The notes beneath the pieces are model-generated. The model saw only the letters and a list, made by a program, of their open reading frames with translations, made no database searches and was not told the origin of the DNA. A DNA stretch of 28,988 nucleotides from Saccoglossus kowalevskii (Eukaryota > Hemichordata > Enteropneusta > Harrimaniidae), in contig NW_003128863.1 in the NCBI RefSeq assembly GCF_000003605.2, positions 24,222-53,209 on the forward strand. Reading direction: 5' to 3'. The position numbers and the translations under genes are program-made. This document shows, piece after piece, positions 1-10,090 of the stretch; position 1 is the stretch's first letter; every line of letters starts with the position of its first letter.

Positions 1-66
1 AAAGGTTGGGGTGGACTTCTTCCTAACAGCGTCATATGCAGTGTCCACTTCACTCAGATTCTTTTT
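1..66 (+). pseudogene. Possible THAP zinc-finger fragment at window edge
   Basis: Frame 1 reads a short open stretch ending in a stop at about position 75. It contains a W, then NSVICSVHFTQ, which resembles the second half of a THAP C2CH finger (C-x2-H followed by F). The first half would lie outside the window. It sits inside PSMB1 intron 2 on the opposite strand, so a P-element-type transposase or THAP retrogene remnant is the likeliest source if real. The same bases are also open on the minus strand. Only about 20 residues support this, so confidence is low. Confidence 0.15.
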
Positions 67-1621
67 TTTTGAAAAACTGTCCTGTCCATGACAAAACAAC
101 TAGGTTTTAATGAGAAACGCTGACAATACAAAACGTTTTCGAAAAAAATAGATTCCGGACCAGCCCATGATCACTAAGACGGATTTCAGAAGGGAGAGAG
201 ACGTCGAGTATGTGTTTCAAATGATTTGATTTTTTTTGCGATCCTGATTATCGCTTTATAGAAACCACCCGTGTTATGTAAAAGGTAGCAGTAACTTTGA
301 TAATGACACGAAAACGAAGCGCCGGACAAACAGGAAATTACGCAGCCCTCAAGCTTTTTTCATTTTCGCAGGCTAAAAGTGTCTGAATTGTTCAGTTATT
401 GGTGTTGAATGTCAAATTCACGCCTTTGTTGCCTTTACTTGCAGCTTGATCGGCGTAATAATTTACGGAATAAGAATCCGAGCTTGAGCTGTCAATGTAT
501 TTTTTTAATATGATGTCATAATTATTAAAATCACGCTAAATCCACTCTGAATTTGTCTGTATGTGAGCCGCTCTCAATTATTTTTGTTATCCAAATAAAT
601 ACCGCCATTTACGCACTTGTCCCCCTCATGACCCGACGCGTTTACCCATTACAACGCGGCAGTCATTTATTTAGTAACTGTGTTTTGTCGTTTTTTTTAA
701 ATTATTTCTCTATTTTATAAATCAATAGTGTCTAATAACCTGCTAAATAACAAGACGATTCAGGCGTCAAATTTGATTTTGTCCAATGCCAAAGTCCAGC
801 GACAGTGTACAAACATGCTCCGGTGATGGTGACAACCACGGTGACTAGCTACACCAGACCGGACATATTTCGCATCTGACTCAACCCCATGGAACAAACT
901 TGATACTATGTGTTCATTATGGTCCATTCTTCCTCGACGAACAAGAACATAAGTGGCAATTTAGTCAAAGACAAGAAAACAGCACAAGAAATTTGCCTTA
1001 TTTACACGTATTGGCAATGCAAGCTACCCAGCAACTTCCCCTTCTGACGTCACAAGGGGGAATTTATGTATGCAAATAAGAAGCTAATGAGGAGCCTCAT
1101 TTTAAAATACACAAAAATAAAGTTGCCATAGATCGAGTTTAAAACACATTTTTTCACATAAAAAAATAATTTATGCTTAGAAACATAAAAATTAATATTT
1201 ATGTATCAAAGGATAATTTTAGGTGTGAAAATAGCAGCCATTTCACAGGCACTTTAAATAACAAACCATTATTCTGAGGATGTGATCATCAATAACATCT
1301 CCAAGGGAAGGTGAATATAATACCAGGAAAATAGACATGTATTGTTCAGTAAGTGTAAATGAACAAGAGCATATTTCAATTTGCTATAGGAGTCTGACTA
1401 CTAGTACAGAACTGTATATTGAGATCTTAAACAAAATTAAATACATACAAAAACTAGCTGATTTCTGAGTCATCATTTTAGGCTACAAACATTGTCAAAA
1501 ATTGTTTTTTTCAAGACATCACAATGAAACATAGGACATGATATTAGTTAAACATATTAAAGATGTTGATACAAGATTCATTGTCCAGTGAAAAAGGACA
1601 TGTATTGGGGAAGTGACTTAC
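1..1621 (-). other. PSMB1 intron 2 (partial), no exon seen
   Basis: I looked on the minus strand for the next conserved PSMB1 exon (the segment beginning TDKTVIGCSGFHGD in animals) and did not find it. The stretch is AT-rich, with short homopolymer runs and one perfect CRE-type palindrome TGACGTCA near 1044. Apart from the possible THAP fragment at the extreme left, I see nothing coding. Confidence 0.6.
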
Positions 1622-2631
1622 AGTTTATATAATTTCGGATTATCTCTTGTGTGTATTGAAAAACCTTCACTAAGTCTTGTATCAGATGCTATAACAGCGA
1701 AGTCTTCACCAGCAATTGCAAGAACAGTCCTATGAAGTAATAGAATTTTAACATAGATTACTTTCTTGAGGTTCTTGTTATGCAAATATTCATGGCATTG
1801 TCAGAATGGGCATTATTTACAAATGACATTTAATCAAATTGAAACAAATTTGAAGTGTCATTGAGATTTGTATAGATAAATCACGATTCTGACAGTTAGT
1901 AGTCACATCAATTTGCCTCTGACAATGCTGTTGATCCAGGCCCATAAACCTGGCACATATTCAAAGTTAGCATTTAGCATGAAATATCATCACTGATATG
2001 GTCATGTATAATGCACATTTGAAAAGTGCAAAGTATAAAACAATCATGTGATATTTTGATTGGAGTAATTGAGAATTTCTGACTGGATAATATTACAATT
2101 ACTTGCAAAACTTGTTATAAAATCCACTGAAAAAACAACAGATTCGCATCCCTCAACGACTGTAAGTGAAAAAAAGGTTATCACCTGGTGCCACTTTTCG
2201 ATAGAGCTGGCTTATAATGAAATCATGGCTTCATGGGTTGCATTATTCACTCAAGCTCCTCGTAATTAACTAGCTCAACGAACAAGTAATATAACATTAT
2301 TCGACCAAATATACCATTAATTTTAATGAAGATGGCCTTAGAGTGCAACTTTTTCAGTTTTTCAAAAATATTAACTGGGCAGGGAACTTCTTTGAAAATC
2401 CGTCCCTCAACATACAGTAAAAATTGATGTGTGATACAGAAGAAGTGTAATTCTAGAGAGCCACAATAACAATTTAACATTCTGACATAACAACATGCAA
2501 GTCATGCTTTCATATTTCTAGGGTTTCAATTTCGTGTTAACTTACCCTCCATTGAACGCATACGGACTGAAATGTCGCTGTTTCGGGCCAGCAATATATT
2601 GGCCGTGCATCTGAGGATGTTCAACATTCAT
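1622..2631 (-). CDS. PSMB1: Proteasome subunit beta type-1 (beta6), first two coding exons, partial
   Basis: PSMB1 encodes beta6, a non-catalytic ring subunit of the 20S proteasome core. Exon 1 is 2546-2631: it starts [10 protein letters not shown] and ends FSPYAFNGG, followed by donor GTAAG. Exon 2 is 1622-1729, entered after a CATAG acceptor: it reads [20 protein letters not shown], then [16 protein letters not shown], with donor GTAAGT. The phases match (two bases carried over both borders), and the segment aligns without gaps to the start of the animal beta6 mature chain. The short N-terminal leader differs from vertebrates, as is usual for this propeptide. The start at 2631 is the first ATG in the correct frame; an ATG four bases downstream is out of frame. 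About 64 residues are visible. The remaining exons (after YKL) are not found in 1-1621 and must lie outside the window. It is divergently paired with LSM2. Confidence 0.93.
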
Positions 2632-2961
2632 ATTTTCTTATAAAATGCCTAACTGACAAGGTAGAATATTATTAATTTTGCAGACAACCTCCCAAGGTAA
2701 ACTTCTAAAATGGCGGTACCTATCCCACAATTCATTTTGTATTTTGACCTCGGCGCAAATGAAAATATTATCAACAGCTTATCTAGCAATTAGAAATCAA
2801 TATTCAGTATATTAATGAGTCTATTTAATATTTAATTGAAATACACTTGGTCTGGTCAATTATTTTGAAGAATTTGTATTTTTGATGATATTTTTTAGAG
2901 TGGAAAACATTTCTATGGAACGAGGACAAACAACTGTTTCCACTTCCGGTCAAAAACCAAG
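2632..2961. promoter_or_regulatory. Bidirectional promoter between PSMB1 and LSM2
   Basis: Only about 330 bp separates the two start codons, which face away from each other. On the plus strand there is a YY1-like AAAATGGCGG at 2707-2716 and an ETS/GABP-like CACTTCCGGT at 2941-2950, just ahead of LSM2 exon 1. A second YY1-like CAAGATGG at 2959-2966 overlaps the LSM2 start codon. No convincing TATA box is placed for either gene. ETS and YY1 sites close to the start are typical of TATA-less housekeeping promoters. Motifs and spacing are seen directly; shared regulation is inferred. Confidence 0.6.
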
Positions 2962-3740
2962 ATGGTGGGTATCGTGCAAAGCACGTTTGCTTTGATGCAA
3001 AACAAACATCGATATGCGACTTAACATGGTTTTGTCTGGTATATGGTCCGGTTTACTCTACGCTGGACGTTTTTTGTATTTACTGAATTGTGCTTTATTT
3101 TGTATTTGTAGCTTTTCTACTCGTTCTTTAAGTCGTTGGTCGGAAAAGACGTAGTTGTTGAACTGAAAAATGATCTCAGGTATGTCATTTCCTTTTTACC
3201 ACCTACTTCAATGGTATATAAGTGATTGGAAACAACATTTAGGGTCTCACTAGTATGAGAGACTCCACTGTTGACCCCATCGGCTTCGAATATAAATAGC
3301 AATCGACATTTGTCACGCGTAACTGCGCCCTCATATGCACGTAGTCATTAACTTTTGTTTTTTTCATTCATCGCTTCTTTCAGTATATGTGGCACACTGC
3401 ACTCGGTAGATCAGTTTCTCAATATTAAATTAACAGACATCAGCGTGACAGACCCTGAAAAATATCCACACATGGTAAGTACATTTCTTTCTTTTGGAGG
3501 GGGGGGGGGTTGCTGTTAAAATGTGAATGCACCCAATTTCAAGCTGTTGCTACTTTCATGCAGTCATAGTGTTCACCAATTCTCAAATCAAGCATTTTCT
3601 TTTAATCCTAGCTCTCAGTGAAAAATTGTTTTATACGTGGTTCTGTGGTACGGTATGTGCAGCTACCAGCAGATGAGGTTGACACACAGCTACTACAAGA
3701 CGCTGCCAGGAAAGAAGCTGCCCAGAGCAAAGGGCAATAA
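2962..3740 (+). CDS. LSM2: U6 snRNA-associated Sm-like protein LSm2, complete, four exons
   Basis: LSm2 is a ring subunit of both LSm2-8 (nuclear, binds the U6 snRNA 3' end for splicing) and LSm1-7 (cytoplasmic, mRNA decapping and decay). Exons are 2962-2964, 3112-3179, 3384-3474 and 3612-3740, all bounded by GT and AG. The product is 96 residues; the human protein is 95. It begins MLFYSFFKSLVGKDVVVELK; the Sm1 region follows, and Sm2 is visible as CFIRGSVVRYVQLP, then ADEVDTQLLQDAARKEA. The first coding exon holds only the ATG. The codon before CTT in exon 2 is TAG, so the start must come from an upstream exon, and the ATG at 2962 followed directly by GTGGGT fits. The last residues (AAQSKGQ) are the only clearly divergent part. 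All introns are short (147, 204 and 137 bp). Confidence 0.96.
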
Positions 3741-5041
3741 CAGATAGTTTTTTGTAAAAGGGATTTTTTTTATACTTATGTACTTGAAACACCTCTCTTC
3801 CATGTGGATTGTGAGAATGCATTATTTGTATATTCGGGGAAGGGGGTGCTGGTGAACATATTATAACAGTGGTTATGATAATAAGACATGGGCCCAATGC
3901 ATTATTTTATTGAAATGTTAAAGAAAAAAGTTATGTTGCATCCCAACAATAAGGACTAATACAGATTTTTGTTTCATTTTTCAACAGAATTATTTAAACA
4001 CAGGTCCACTTTACATGACATGAAGGCCATTGTTCATGGTCTCCTGCAAAAGTCAGTTATTTTATTTAGTCCAAGGCTGGCTTAGCCTGCAAATTAAGTG
4101 CTCTATTTATATAAACTTGACTAATGCATAACACCACTTTATTTTCACTGCAATTTCTCACATTACCCAGGACATAGTTTGAGATAGTTGGCATACACCC
4201 TTTGCAGATTTGTGAGGTACCATTCACTGACTAATATATACATCATGGCTGCTCACAATGAAGCATTTTTTTATGTGAAGAATACACATAAAATTATCGA
4301 GAAATATCCTTTATTGTGTTTGTATATTTTCTGTTCATTTTCTGTTCTCATTGTGTAGGTCTATTTTGTTGACACTTAGATTGTCCAAGGTAAAAAGATA
4401 AAACATCCCTTGAAACATATTTCTGAAGTCAAAAGTTGCTGAAAAATTAACACTGCAAGAGAACCCAGTTTTTACAAGTCTGTGATTGTGAACTACATTC
4501 ACAACATTATAACTTCTTCAATTATATTACTATACTCAGTCTATAACTAATTCATATGATTGAGACCTGAGACGATACTTTTTGGTTTATTGGCATTTGT
4601 ATGCATCTGTATTACTGTAAGTTACAGCATTCCATAATTTTGCAGTATTGACAGGGAATCTACATCTAACCATATTAGAAAATCCAAATTCCAAATATGG
4701 AATTCTGATGTGGAGTTTCCAATATATCTTACATCAAATAGTCGGGGGTTAGGAAAATGTACAACAATGTTAAGTTACTTTGAAGTATGCACTGAGACGG
4801 TACAGTCTCATGACCTCTGCTACACATCGGTTGATACTGCCATTGTGACATAGCTAATATGAACACCATTAGTAATGCAATCTCTTACTGGAAAGCCTCT
4901 ACAGATAGCCATAATGAATGAGGTGGAGTTTGTGTTAATTGATTTTCTCCTGGATAAATAACCAACTCAACTTACTCAAGTAGTAGTTTAGCTTCCATAG
5001 ATAAATGTGTATCATTTTTACTATGAAGATTTTGTAATAAA
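3741..5041 (+). other. LSM2 3' UTR or intergenic, with candidate poly(A) signal
   Basis: No coding sequence is recognised. The first clear AATAAA after the LSM2 stop on the plus strand is at 5036-5041, followed by a GT-rich stretch. That would give a 3' UTR of about 1.3 kb; an earlier variant signal could also be used. Transcript data would decide. Confidence 0.3.
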
Positions 5042-5900
5042 ACATCAAACAAAGTTGTATTGTGACCGTCGTTTATTCCCAGTATTAAAGAAAGTCTGTA
5101 CATTTTAGAGCTGCACTTGTATTTTTAGTACGTGTAAAGTCCAAAAACCAAGACTACTATTAGTATCAATGATACATTTGTGTGACATGCAACTACGAGA
5201 CCATACTTGTTTTGATGCAAAAGTGGCCGATTTCTAAAGAATGTGCATAAGTTTACATTTTGGGATGAATCTGATAATTTGATCAAACTTATGTTGCATA
5301 CATTTTTGTCATTGTATTCGTTGCTCGTTTCCTCTTGCAATACACTGCACCAACATCTGCAAACCGGTGATGTTTTACTCAGTCAGCCACTTAGTAAAAC
5401 ATCAACTTTCAGAAAGAAGCTCTACACAGATAGCAAAGCTAGGAACTCCCCTTGTGTAATTTCCATTCTTCTTAAGGGTAAACAGTGGTGCAGCCCTTTA
5501 CTTTATGCTACAATTTGAAAACATTTTTTTTCTGCTTCATGTGTTTGTTTGCCTTCAATTACCTCCCCGGTACATTTCGGTGGTCATCACTGTCGTCCCT
5601 GGAATCTTGTTCTTAGTTTACGTAACTATCGCCAACAAAATTCAAGTAATTAGCATAACTATGTTTTATGACCTTAGTAGCCATTTTTAATTATCCTTGA
5701 CTTTTTCCCATGCCAGAGTGAATTGGAGTTTTTAATAAAAATGAATCAATGTCTTCCATCAAAATTCACAAAAGTTTGTGTCATCACTGGTCACCGCGTT
5801 TCCCTGAACCTTGCCAATATTGATTAGATCGCAATTAAGGTATTGCCGAGGTAAATCATCCCTTTTTCATTGCCACAAATATTGGTTCTCCAGACGCCTC
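5042..5900. other. Unassigned AT-rich intergenic DNA
   Basis: Several short ORFs occur on both strands, but none has recognisable motifs, splice structure or family resemblance. I see no repeat that links this stretch to the rest of the window. Confidence 0.4.
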
Positions 5901-6169
5901 TAATAAATAACCTATTCTATTGTTGGCTTCACTCTTTTTTTTTACTTGGAAAGGTGACAAGTCTCCATTTTAAGGTCGCAGGTCGTTTGAATTGGACCGT
6001 TTCGTTTTCGAGTTTCGAGTTTGTTGTATGCCTAGAAACATGGCAACATTGTTTATTTGGTGAATATAAAACATGTTCGGGTCCAATAAAGGATTTTGAT
6101 ATGCATAACAATTCCTTACTAAACGTTTCCTGTATTCTCCAAAAAGGCCTTGTTCAACGCGTCTTTGTA

Positions 6170-6385
6170 TTGACCAATCACAGTATTGTATATTTGTATC
6201 TAAGTTTCCCCGCTCAAATTCAGAATCCCCACGACGGTATATAAGCATCCATTGTAATTGTTTCAGGGCTCTTCTATGTTATGTTCACGAATAAACTACT
6301 TGTGTTCTACTATTGAAAGTACTTGTCTTGTCTGATTGCTGGTATTATAAAGAATATTACGTCCAAAAATACGACTTCCCACACA
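6170..6385 (+). mobile_element. LTR-like promoter/poly(A) module
   Basis: In order on the plus strand: a CCAAT-type GACCAATCACAG near 6173, a TATA box GGTATATAAGC near 6236, a possible start region about 25 bp later, AATAAA near 6289, and a GT-rich tail. A TATA box and a poly(A) signal only 50 bp apart is the layout of an LTR. The module ends where the SWIM gene homology (minus strand) breaks off, near 6377. I could not fix TG/CA ends or a target-site duplication, so a solo LTR is a hypothesis; an ordinary promoter is possible. Confidence 0.25.
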
Positions 6386-6958
6386 GTTACAAAGAGCACA
6401 AATTACACAACCACTTTTTCCCACTACAATCCAAGGATGTAATGGCTTCTCAGTCATTCTCTGTGAAAGAATAACCTGGAAAAAAGAACCAAAAAAAAAC
6501 ATTCTTTAAAACTACGACTATCTGTTGTGTGGCACAGCTTTATGCAATGTGAATGCAACATTGTAACAAGTTATTCATGCAAACTGAAAGTTAAAACAGA
6601 ATTTTTTCCTAACACAGTTCAGTCTTCGATGCATTTGTTGGCAATAGTATTCACGTCTGTTTGGTCCACTTACCTTAATTGGCAGTAACAATAAGTATGT
6701 CATTGTGAAAAACAGTTGATACGTCTCTCACCCACCCACAAGCAAACTGATTATATGCTTCAAGACTTTTAAAGCGTTTCAAATCAGCTAGGGGACTGAG
6801 GACTGTGTGAGGACTGGGATTGAATACCAAGTAATTGACAATGTCTGGATAAGAAACTGCAGGTAACAAGGCGGCATCAGTTGACCATTCACCAGCAACG
6901 ATAGCGTACGAATCGGAACCGCCAATTAATGACAATTTTTTATCGTAACATAACTTCT
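6377..6958 (-). pseudogene. SWIM zinc-finger family gene remnant, two exons
   Basis: Exon a (6674-6958) follows a strong acceptor (CTTCCTGTTGCAG). It reads KLCYDKKLSLIGG, which resembles the end of a SAP-like motif, then YPDIVNYLVFNPSPHT and FKSLEAYNQFACGWVRDV. Exon b starts at 6475 after TTTTTTCCAG and reads VILSQRMTEKPLHPWIVV, then CVICALCNCVG. This order (YPDI.NYL, KSLEAY..F..GWV, HSQ.M...PL.PW, IICA.C.C) is that of a large multicopy invertebrate family with a SWIM finger, often found with a YqaJ-type nuclease domain. Breaks: an in-frame TAA lies one base before the exon a donor, four bases beyond the point where homology would join exon b. The second SWIM half (C-x-H) is absent because homology stops at CNCVG. 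It is likely a dead copy of a mobile or amplified gene. Confidence 0.5.
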
Positions 6959-7575
6959 CTGCAACAGGAAGAGTTTAACGATAATGAAACAGTGATGTGT
7001 TTCCCTTTGAACTAGAGATAGACATGGTTTTTGTAAGATCGTGAGGCAGAAATTAATACAATGGTGGGAACACAAACTTGAGCTTCATTTATTCACTGCA
7101 TGAACATGGCAGCTATATTGTAAACACTCTTTCACATATTGCCTGTGAGGGCGCACTTCACAAATAACAATTACATGAATATATAAATGTACACTAATAT
7201 AGTGGACATTACAGTTTTAAGCGTTAAGATCTCGAAAAGATTCAAAAGAATGACTGCGTTATTCGTGTTGTTAGTAGGAGTGCCTCCAATATGGCCGACT
7301 TCCAGCATGATGACGTCATGTGAAAGGCCCCTCTAGAGGGCGCCGTCTATTCACCCTCATTGTAGTAATAAACTGGCCAAAAAATTGTGTAAATCTGCAA
7401 TCCATTTTCGCTGTTAATTCCTGCTTCGGAAGGCGTTTTGCATGTGATTTTATTGCGTTATATTCCAAGCTAGTTGAAACTAGAAATTACGCGGGAAATT
7501 TTAAACTTTAAACACAAATTTTATTATTGACGCTACGCTAGGATTTCCCACAGTGGATTGCCATTAAAATGACTT
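6959..7575. other. Non-coding stretch with CRE-type palindrome
   Basis: Upstream (minus strand) of the SWIM remnant. It has a perfect TGACGTCA near 7312 beside AATATGGCCGACTTCCAG near 7289, which resembles the hairpin repeat family found elsewhere in the window. No further SWIM-family exon was found. Confidence 0.3.
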
Positions 7576-7579
7576 TTGT

Positions 7580-7700
7580 CTGTGTGTGATTTCCAGTGTC
7601 CTCGCGTATTAATTCTTCTGTAATTTTTTTTTGGCTTGGCCTATTTCGCTCAAACCTGGCAGGTTAGGGACTGGACAGAAAGTACAGGGGGTCGGTGGGT
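7580..7700 (-). mobile_element. Truncated copy of the Helentron-like family (3' part)
   Basis: Read on the plus strand it has TGTGTGTGATTTCCAGTGT, then AATTCTTCTGTAATTTTTTT, GGCTTGGCC and CTCAAACCTGGCAGGT. This is a clear diverged match to the reverse complement of 18510-18626, including the CA microsatellite edge. The adjoining GGGACTGGACAGAAAGTACA matches, in reverse, 14717-14750 of a second copy. Only the microsatellite-proximal part is present. Confidence 0.6.
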
Positions 7701-7965
7701 TTTTTGGGGGGGTCACTGATTTTCTTGCAAGTGTTTAGGGGAGGGTTACATTAATCTATGCAGGCATAAGGGAATGGTCGCGATGTTTGTCCTATGCAAG
7801 TCTTATCACACCACAGTAAAAGTAGCCGAGATTTTATGCACAGTCTGGTTGACCGTGGTTGACTGTGTTGCCTCAACAAAAACCTATTCTTATTACTGAT
7901 ACAGCAACTGTATTTACATTGAATCACTGATTGAATGACATGTTTAAAACTTAACTTATATTCAG

Positions 7966-8082
7966 AGCTATGATGAGGACTCACTGTCTGGAGATTCTAA
8001 TAATGAATCATCTGACAGCGGAAATGAAAGTTTCCAGCCAGTACTATACACCATATCTGCAATTCACCACTGGGGAAAATAA
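7966..8082 (+). CDS. Orphan exon-like segment, acidic Ser-rich
   Basis: After an acceptor-like TTATATTCAG the sequence stays open for 38 codons to a TAA. It reads SYDEDSLSGDSNNESSDS, then GNESFQPVLYTISAIHHW. The acidic, serine-rich composition is unlike the surrounding AT-rich noise, where random frames give K, N, I, F and L. There is no in-frame ATG, as an upstream TAA lies at 7945, so it could only be a terminal exon or a fossil. I recognise no family and find no partner exon nearby. Confidence 0.22.
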   Translation, partial: SYDEDSLSGDSNNESSDSGNESFQPVLYTISAIHHWGK

Positions 8083-8571
8083 TGTACGTGTACTGCTGGA
8101 TTAAAACACATACATTTATTGAAGTGAAATATTATGATATAATATGTGTTTACAATACCAATAGCCACTCGTTGTTTACATGATTTTAGCATATTGTAAT
8201 TAATATGCAAATGTAACTTTTCATTCAAATGTGATCTTTAAAATGTAATTATTTTAAAGCAATGATTATCCAGTGTTAAATGAATTGAGGTTACTAATAT
8301 TAGTTAATAATAATATTAGCAGTGGTGTGACTAGCACCTTTCTACTTTCTCATTTCACTTCAATGTTTGGCTACAAGGCAGACTTTCGTCCCCACCCACC
8401 CTTCCCTTCAAAGTATATTTCGCATTCGTTGTTATAATCTTTATCTTTTCAGTGTAGGTTTCATGGTATGATTGTAGAATTTTCTTCACATGGATGTATT
8501 TACCCGAAGGTACGGTAAACGTTTGTTGGTATAGTGGCTGTGCTGGCATGCAGCCACAAGCCTACCTATTT

Positions 8572-9500
8572 AACAAGTCATTGCGAATAACATAGTCCCC
8601 GTTGGAATTAGAGGGAAATGTTATTCATTCCAAAAATAAAGTTGCAGACTAAAGTATAGTTGGTAATTTAGAGTGAATAAATGGTCTAGTATCAACAGAA
8701 ATTAGATGTATTAAATTACTCTTTCAAAATCAAAATTTATGATCAGAAATTAAACAGGATAAGCTAATTGTGCATTTTTTTTGTATCCAAACTGAATTTA
8801 CTTGTCTTGGCCCATGTACAGAGATATAGTAGTATGGTCAAAAAGCAAGATTACAGGCAGTCAACCATCATGGATCCGATTGTGAAACTAATTGTCAACG
8901 ACATGTATCATATGTATAATTCCAAGAGAGAAAAACATGTAACAGTACATTTTGAAAAAAACAAGATGGGTCCTGTTGTTTGTTTTTTTGTATTTGAACA
9001 CGAAACAAATCATGAAGGACATGTATCACAACATATACAATGTTTGTATCACATTTGAACGAAAACCAACAAATCCTTTCAAAGAAACCACATCTTTGAT
9101 CTGATTATGGGCCAAACTGATATGAACATTTATGTATGTGCCAAATATGAATGAAAATGGTCTAAAAGCCTTGGAGCTAAAGTAGTATGGTCAAAAAGCA
9201 AGATGGCCACCAGTCGGCCATCTTTAAGCGATTGTAAAACAAATTTTCATGGAAATGTAATCTAAAACGTATAATGCATGTACCAAATTTTAACAACTTA
9301 CACAGCGTGCATAAGATACCACATTTTCAAAAAAAAGTGGCTGTCAGTCGGCCATCTTTGATCCGATATTCAAACGAATTATTATAGATATGTATCCAAA
9401 GATGTATAACGTATGTACCAAATTTGAACAAAAACTGGCAAAGCATGCATGAGAAAAACAAAATGGCTGCCACTCAGACATATTTGATTGAATCAATAAA
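8572..9500. repeat. Hairpin-core dispersed repeat cluster 1
   Basis: It starts with AACAAGTCATTGCGAATAAC, then ATAGTCCCCGTTGGAAT; the same terminus recurs at 23323. Four spaced cores follow, near 8835, 9190, 9325 and 9455, each of the form AAGATGGCC-ACCAGTC-GGCCATCTT or a decayed version. The cores are embedded in similar flanks (GATCCGATT..AAACNAATT, then ATGTA.CA.AT.TG.AC). The 9197-9221 core is a perfect 9 bp stem. The layout resembles a non-autonomous element with a tandem core; its right end is not clear. Confidence 0.5.
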
Positions 9501-9503
9501 CCA

Positions 9504-9621
9504 TAGACTGTCGACAGTTCTCGGGCCTAATAAAGAGTCACTTATTTTCAAACGTCGTAGGCGTGGTAATGAAATACCGAAGGCATTTCAAGCGAGCGCC
9601 GTAAGTCTGTCGACAGTCTAA
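9504..9621. mobile_element. 117 bp hAT-like MITE with 14 bp perfect TIRs
   Basis: The left end TAGACTGTCGACAG (9504-9517) is the exact reverse complement of the right end CTGTCGACAGTCTA (9607-9620). The TIR itself contains the palindrome CTGTCGACAG. The left flank ATAAACCA and the right flank GTAAACCA, starting one base after the A at 9621, agree at 7 of 8 positions. An 8 bp duplication and TAG ends fit the hAT superfamily. No coding capacity. It sits at the right edge of the hairpin repeat cluster. Confidence 0.6.
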
Positions 9622-10035
9622 GTAAACCACTGCATGTGCATATGTTCCAGGTAAACTACTAGACACATACAAAGAAGGAACCTGACTTTGATGTGAGCTT
9701 TGTGCGCGCCTAGGGTATTCGAATGTCCCCTGTTAGGTAATTTCCTAAATAACGCTAGTGCGCAACTCTAGAGGACTTCGAAAACTACTGCGCAGCCCCA
9801 GAAGGTGCCAGAATTTTTTTGCTGGCTCAATTTGCTCTCAAATTTACTCCGGTTTTCGCTGTAACCGGTCACTTAGACCATGACGACTCCAAATAACGAC
9901 AGGGCGCAACTCTAGAGGACTTCGAAAACTACTGCGCAGCCCCAGAAGGTGCCAGAATTTTTTGTCGGGTCAATAAGGTCTCAAATTGGCGCTAGGGCAG
10001 CCCTTCATTGTTCCCCTGGCTCCTATTGTTCTTCA

Positions 10036-10090
10036 TTTGACCTCGTGACCTTGATGTGACCTCGTGACCTCAATTTGACCATGTGACCTC
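10036..10090 (+). repeat. TGACCT hexamer string inside satellite unit (best example)
   Basis: Successive TGACCT hexamers are spaced 2, 5, 2, 5, 2 bases apart: TGACCT-cg-TGACCT-tgatg-TGACCT-cg-TGACCT-caatt-TGACCa-tg-TGACCT. Other units show shorter or decayed versions, for example near 13678-13720 and 14112-14162. TGACCT is the reverse complement of AGGTCA, the nuclear-receptor half-site, and DR2 and DR5 spacings are known receptor arrangements. Binding is not shown; the pattern also fits a simple internal 19 bp repeat. Confidence 0.7.

Noticed and set aside
1037..1052. Perfect CRE palindrome TGACGTCA (also near 7312) as functional promoter element
   Set aside because: An 8 bp palindrome alone in intronic or intergenic DNA, with no adjacent start or other motifs, is not enough.
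5870..6248. 124- and 92-codon overlapping ORFs on opposite strands
   Set aside because: They span the LTR-like module with TATA and CCAAT boxes; composition is random-like and there is no family resemblance.
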